Source: Prosthecobacter gellanilyticus
Lineage (GTDB): Bacteria > Verrucomicrobiota > Verrucomicrobiia > Verrucomicrobiales > Verrucomicrobiaceae
NCBI RefSeq assembly: GCF_007992435.1
Contig: NZ_BKAG01000004.1
Location: forward strand, 1 to 64,000
Reading direction: 5' to 3'
Length of the DNA: 64,000 bases
This document shows positions 63,159 through 64,000 of the stretch, piece after piece (position 1 is the first letter of the stretch; each line of letters begins with the position of its first letter). Under the pieces are notes generated by a model, which had not been told where the DNA came from, ran no database searches, and worked only from the letters and a program-made list of their open reading frames with translations. Position numbers and translations under genes: made by a program.

Positions 63159-63611
63159 ATGATTGATCGCTTCAATGACCTGCCGCTGGAAGTCCGGAAA
63201 CAGATTCAACTGTGGCTTTGTACTGAGGCTATCAGAGTCTGGGAACGTCATTGTGAGAAGAATCCAGCCATGGCCTATGTGGAAACAGTTTGTGGCACTC
63301 GACAGGTCGTTGACGTTTCACTACCTGCAGCGGCACTGCGCTGTGTTATCGAAGGCAAAGACGTCGAAAAAGTGAAATCACGCTATGGCGAGCCCATCGC
63401 CGCGATGCAGGACGAAGGTTTGGTTTTCCCGGATGAGGTGACGTTTGCCTATTATGCCATCTACAACCTCTTCGGGAGGCATGTGCTAGGTCGTGCTATC
63501 GACGACTGGTTGATTGCGAACCAGGCTCTGTCGGCGCAGGGAACTCAAGCAAACTTCAGGGTCATGCTGGGCGCTGCGTTTGCCGCCGCTGGAGTTGACT
63601 CTGACGATTGA
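63159..63611 (+). CDS. Protein of unknown function
   Basis: A 150-residue soluble protein (MIDRFNDLPLEVRKQIQLWL..., ending FAAAGVDSDD). No motif recognised. The ATG at 63159 is 26 bases after the pectate lyase stop. It could be an immunity-type or regulatory protein, but there is no evidence. Confidence 0.55.
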   Translation: MIDRFNDLPLEVRKQIQLWLCTEAIRVWERHCEKNPAMAYVETVCGTRQVVDVSLPAAALRCVIEGKDVEKVKSRYGEPIAAMQDEGLVFPDEVTFAYYAIYNLFGRHVLGRAIDDWLIANQALSAQGTQANFRVMLGAAFAAAGVDSDD

Positions 63612-63660
63612 TTATCACACTGCGCTTGGCCTGTGTGTTTCAATGCGTATGAGATAGCGC

Positions 63661-64000
63661 ATGCGCATCTTTCTGCTTTCCGCCCTCCTCACCGTTTCCG
63701 CCCTCGCCCAGGATTCCACGGCCTGGCTGGAGAAGAATGCCACTCTGATCTTCCATGAAACTTTCGAGCGGGAGGAGGATGGGAATCTGGCGGGGGCGAT
63801 CGGCAATGGGTGGAACAGCGCGACGGCGAATCGTGCGCCCAAGATCAAGCAGGCAGATCTGGACGAGGGCATCCTGAAGGTGAGCAGCGCGACGGTGGAG
63901 GCGAAACATGCGGCGCATATTCATCACGAGGCTGGCTTTACCGATGGCGGTGCGGCGGTTCGCTTTAGGTTTCCTGGGCTGAGCAAGGACGAGACCCTGC
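63661..64000 (+). CDS. Secreted protein, 3' end beyond the window
   Basis: The frame starts MRIFLLSALLTVSALAQ, a clear signal peptide, and continues LIFHETFEREEDGNLAGAIGNGW to the window edge. The FHETFERE...GNGW pattern resembles N-terminal parts of secreted beta-sandwich (LamG or family-16-like) proteins in this phylum. Truncated by the window, so the function cannot be told. Confidence 0.65.
   Translation, partial: MRIFLLSALLTVSALAQDSTAWLEKNATLIFHETFEREEDGNLAGAIGNGWNSATANRAPKIKQADLDEGILKVSSATVEAKHAAHIHHEAGFTDGGAAVRFRFPGLSKDETL

Overview
This window is a GC-rich bacterial chromosome segment that looks like a member of the Verrucomicrobia (Prosthecobacter/Verrucomicrobium type). The evidence is gene content only: a PSCyt1/DUF1549/DUF1553 plus DUF1501 gene pair, ECF sigma factors paired with FecR-like or STN-like membrane proteins, Tat-exported Gfo/Idh/MocA and FAD oxidoreductases, sialate O-acetylesterase and pectate lyase genes, and many palindromic intergenic repeats. 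No rRNA or CRISPR array is present.

Layout. 0-7.4 kb: guanylate kinase, a membrane kinase-like protein that lacks the catalytic Asp, a ribokinase, an efflux-type adaptor and a large secreted protein. 7.4-22.4 kb: tsaD, an M23 peptidase, a secreted propeller-like protein, an AraC regulator, a xylose-type binding protein, sigma/FecR, a NemR-like repressor with two operator-like palindromes and an SDR, an HxlR/MOSC pair, a mini-thioredoxin and a Tat FAD enzyme. 22.4-31.5 kb: peptide-type ABC permeases, a Gfo/Idh oxidoreductase, a sodium symporter and a zinc-binding lipoprotein. 43.9-64 kb: carbohydrate and peptide catabolism, transporters, a second sigma/anti-sigma pair, the PSD1/DUF1501 pair, an esterase and a pectate lyase.

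The outstanding region is about 31.5-43.9 kb, an RNA-maintenance island. It holds 26 tRNA or tRNA-like genes (34.2-38.0 kb) whose anticodons cover 19 amino acids (no Val found). Only four have a canonical T-loop. Nearly all the others replace the conserved G18/T55 elbow pair by A18/G55 while keeping G19/C56, a coordinated change that indicates selected structure rather than decay. Inside the array sits an unrecognised 240-aa protein gene. The array is followed by three tandem RNA modules with covarying double stems around a conserved internal loop, two of them with tRNA-like cores. These look like bacterial Y RNAs and lie directly upstream of a TROVE/Ro60 gene. Next come an unrecognised 274-aa protein, a small Cas2/VapD-like protein, an RtcB RNA ligase and an HNH protein. 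A motif of 17-20 nt is repeated upstream of rtcB, upstream of the HNH gene, and (inverted) before a structured region ending in a terminator. Together this suggests a system that stores, chaperones and repairs an alternative tRNA set.

Mobile and repeat content: one complete Tn5/IS50-type IS4-family element with 20-bp inverted repeats and a 9-bp target duplication, sitting inside a dispersed palindromic repeat and carrying a transposase with an in-frame amber codon; four copies of that palindromic repeat; REP-like hairpins, one read in frame inside a gene; and many arrays of 8-11-nt units, often in inverted pairs. All statements come from reading the sequence; no database search was run.
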